The position numbers and the translations under genes are program-made. Shown piece by piece: positions 61,651-64,000 of a DNA stretch of 64,000 nucleotides; within the stretch, counting starts at the first letter, position 1, and every line of letters begins with the position of its first letter. This stretch comes from Atherinomorus stipes. Its lineage: Eukaryota > Chordata > Actinopteri > Atheriniformes > Atherinidae. The notes under the pieces were generated by a model. It did not search any database, was not told the origin of the DNA, and saw only the letters and a list, made by a program, of their open reading frames with translations. Where the stretch lies: contig JALJCO010010567.1 of the NCBI GenBank assembly GCA_023101725.1, positions 283,001 through 347,000 on the forward strand, given 5' to 3'.

Positions 61651-62323
61651 AGGTGCTATAGAAGATGTTTCGGCATTTCAGAAAGCAGAGACTGTTTGTG
61701 AGTTTTTGAATAATGTGTATGCGCAAGGCCACCCTGCTAGACTACAGCTCCCTTCCCGACCACAGAAAAACGTGCATGAGCCATTTCGGTGTTCAGCAGA
61801 CAGCAGGTACAGATTCTCCATCATGTCACAAATGCAAGTAAAACAGAAGTCCTTGTCTGAACGTTGCTAACTGCTAGCAGAATGATGTTAGCTACCTGCT
61901 GTAAACGTCAGATGAGAGTGTGCCACTTCCGGTACTCTCATCAATCAATCACTCTCATTGATCAGTCTCGTCTATTACCCATTGAACTGACCGTCACTCA
62001 CTCTTACTACGGTAGTAAAAGTGATTGACGAGCCAATAGACAAATGAAAAAGTTTGGGAATGCAGAGATGATCGGAGGATGTTTTTCAGCCCCATTACTT
62101 TCACAGCTGATGTATAATAATAATTACATATTAAATGCTTTTAATTAATCATAGCCTAAGGGGTATTGAACCCAGTTTTACAGAATACTGCAAAAATTGT
62201 TGAAAGAAACACCATCTGTAACACCTTAAACACATAGTTCGAGTAGTTTCATGGCAGCTGTAGTTTTGGGGGCTTCAGGGTCAACTTGGTTGTACGAGCA
62301 GCTACTTCCTACACACTGTACCT
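61651..62323. mobile_element. TTAA-flanked MITE family G
   Basis: TTAA at 61647-61650 and 62324-62327. Begins AGGTGCTATAGAAGATG and ends CACACTGTACCT; the inverted match is short (AGGT/ACCT plus scattered positions). Non-coding interior. Confidence 0.6.
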
Positions 62324-62425
62324 TTAATATGGTCAGTCAAGTTATGTTAAATTACTCATATTTTACTTTTGTTTGTTCACATAGATACAATGCGTTTGAA
62401 TGCGTTTGTATTAAGCCTTTTATAC

Positions 62426-62683
62426 CAGCGGTCCCCAAACTGGGGGTCGAGACCCCCATGGGGGTCTCAGGATGTGTTGTCATTGTAAAAAACAAAAATA
62501 CTGCCTACATTTATCAAATAAATTTGGTGATTTTAAGGCTATCATTATTGGAAAGAGATTAATCTGTCAAATTAACACATTGTTTTTCCAAATTATTGCA
62601 TAAATAAGTAACTTATTGCTAGTATAACAACACTAGTGCATGTTATCTTGGGAGTTGCAGCTTCAAAAGTTTGGGAACCACAG
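62426..62683. repeat. hAT (Charlie-like) MITE
   Basis: Ends CAGCGGTCCCCAAACT and AGTTTGGGAACCACAG are inverted repeats of the well-known vertebrate hAT form. TTATAC occurs at both flanks, suggesting a slightly decayed duplication. Confidence 0.75.
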
Positions 62684-62691
62684 TTATACTA

Positions 62692-64000
62692 TTTGAGATC
62701 AAATTGTGCTTTATCATTTACAAGGTTGCAGCTCTCTGTAAGTCACACATGGTGTTACGGCCTGCAGTTAAGCGTAGATCAAACTACACGAATATAGCCA
62801 GATTTTGGCCCGACGGACACGTCGCAGACAGTCGGTCACTGTCATTTCTGAGTCTGTGTTGTCGGATCGCAGAACGTAGCGTCTTTGCTCCGTGTAGTGT
62901 GACATCAGCGATTGGCGATTTGGCGTCTGCGACGCTTTACGAACACGACGCAGAAAGACTGGCGTGTCAGAATTTATTTGGCTTTGTCCACCTAGTGTGA
63001 CGTCCTGTGATGTGTCCCTCCATATTGACCAATAGAAGGACAGCGCACCCCTTGCTTCCACCAGAGAGACGCTCAGGGGCGCCGGTACACAACAACAATG
63101 GCAAAGGGGGAGAGACACAGCCGATCTCCGGTGGAGTGGAACGGAGGAGAGATTTGTGGAGCTGTGGCATCAGTTTCCTCTTTGATGTGCAGAATGGAGA
63201 GCCCATACTACTGGTGTAGCCAGAAAAAACATTGGGTGTACCAACAAATACTGTCTGTGCCAAATTTATTTTCAACAGTGATCCACTTCCACGACCATTC
63301 AAAAGAGTGTATCTCTCTGGAATACAACATTACTTTATTAACACAAATTATCTCTACATGATGTGTGCGTTCTATCAGTAACAGTCAACAGTAGTTCACA
63401 GCAGGTCCAAACATTCACGTATGTGACGCTCTCAAATAAATAAATGACAAAGACATAGAAAAATCACACTTTGTGTTTAAATAAAAACACCGCAAAAACA
63501 TAACGGACATTGTGCCCAATGAGATAAACATATTGTAATATGACACACTCAGGCGCATGCTCATGCACTCTCAGTGCCATAATCCACAGTACGCATGATC
63601 ATCAAAGCTAATTAACCATCTGAACACACCTGTTATGCTCAGCAGCAGAGTTTAGACACAGCGATGCTGATGCTGCGCAGCTCTCAGTTTAAAGGGCAAG
63701 ACAGCAACTTGGCTGCATTTATTATTCCATCATGTGTCTGATTTCATGTGGTTGCCGTGGTTTCCGACGTTCACTCTGTCGGTGGCACTGATGGAGCGCA
63801 CACCTGTGAGGATGCATGTGTGTGCGTTTGTATGGAACAACACACTTTATTTCACTTTATGGCAGTTTTTAAAAATAGAGTCACTGAGCCGGCTGGACTT
63901 TGCTCTTGTGGCAGCGGACTGTCAGCCTGATGTTTATGGCCCTGCTTGGCACTGGGCGTTCTGCGTGCAGTGTGTGATGCACCTGGTGGAGGCGGATTTC
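62692..64000. other. Unassigned; possible DNA-transposon fragment
   Basis: 62760-63130 is CpG-rich with phrases (gtagatcaaactacacg, gaccaatagaaggacagcgc) that resemble fish Harbinger-like repeats, but no terminus pair was fixed. The rest, to the window end, shows nothing recognised. Confidence 0.3.

Overview
The window looks like vertebrate, almost certainly teleost fish, nuclear DNA: AT-rich, long AT/CA microsatellites, an L2/CR1-group LINE, a decayed Tc1 transposase gene, hAT, CACTA-like and TTAA-flanked MITEs, and tRNA-headed SINEs. I find no host gene. All long readable frames belong to mobile elements or run through low-complexity DNA. Nothing resembles bacterial or organellar DNA. The window is most likely intergenic or a large intron; the species cannot be named from it.

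Layout. 1-12 kb: an end of an unidentified repeat, foldback MITE A1, an RTE-like 3' end, a CACTA-like copy with a long (TA)n, MITE B (8.2-9.3 kb), a decayed promoter-plus-THAP-like patch (10.5 kb) and MITE C1 (10.9-11.9 kb). 12-24 kb: a 28-nt perfect hairpin, a 40-bp x 8 minisatellite, a CACTA-like copy split by foldback MITE A2, a LINE fragment between the two ends of a fish DNA transposon, a CACTA-like element holding a SINE and a LINE end, and a Tc1 transposon carrying a hAT-type MITE with perfect target duplications. 24-40 kb: SINE pieces, a terminal-repeat element at 28.5-29.6 kb, hAT elements at 32.2-33.2 and 35.4-36.3 kb (the second holding a SINE and a foldback MITE), repeat E1 and MITE C2. 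40-50 kb: a LINE with endonuclease and reverse transcriptase parts (minus strand) and a second LINE 3' end (plus strand). 50-64 kb: a 2.8-kb element containing MITE F and a 37-unit, 44-bp minisatellite, two more foldback copies (A3, A4), a head-to-tail stack of three MITEs (58.75-60.45 kb), a SINE, MITE G and a hAT fragment.

Main themes. At least seven unrelated-looking MITE families begin and end with the same signature, TTAA followed by AGG, as known for T2/Kolobok-type elements. Several form very long inverted repeats. Insertions are nested, so their relative order can be read. The minisatellite is built of telomere-type hexamers in both orientations and shows an 11-unit higher-order repeat. 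No gene set here works together as a pathway; the only inferred interaction is mobilisation of MITEs by transposases encoded elsewhere.
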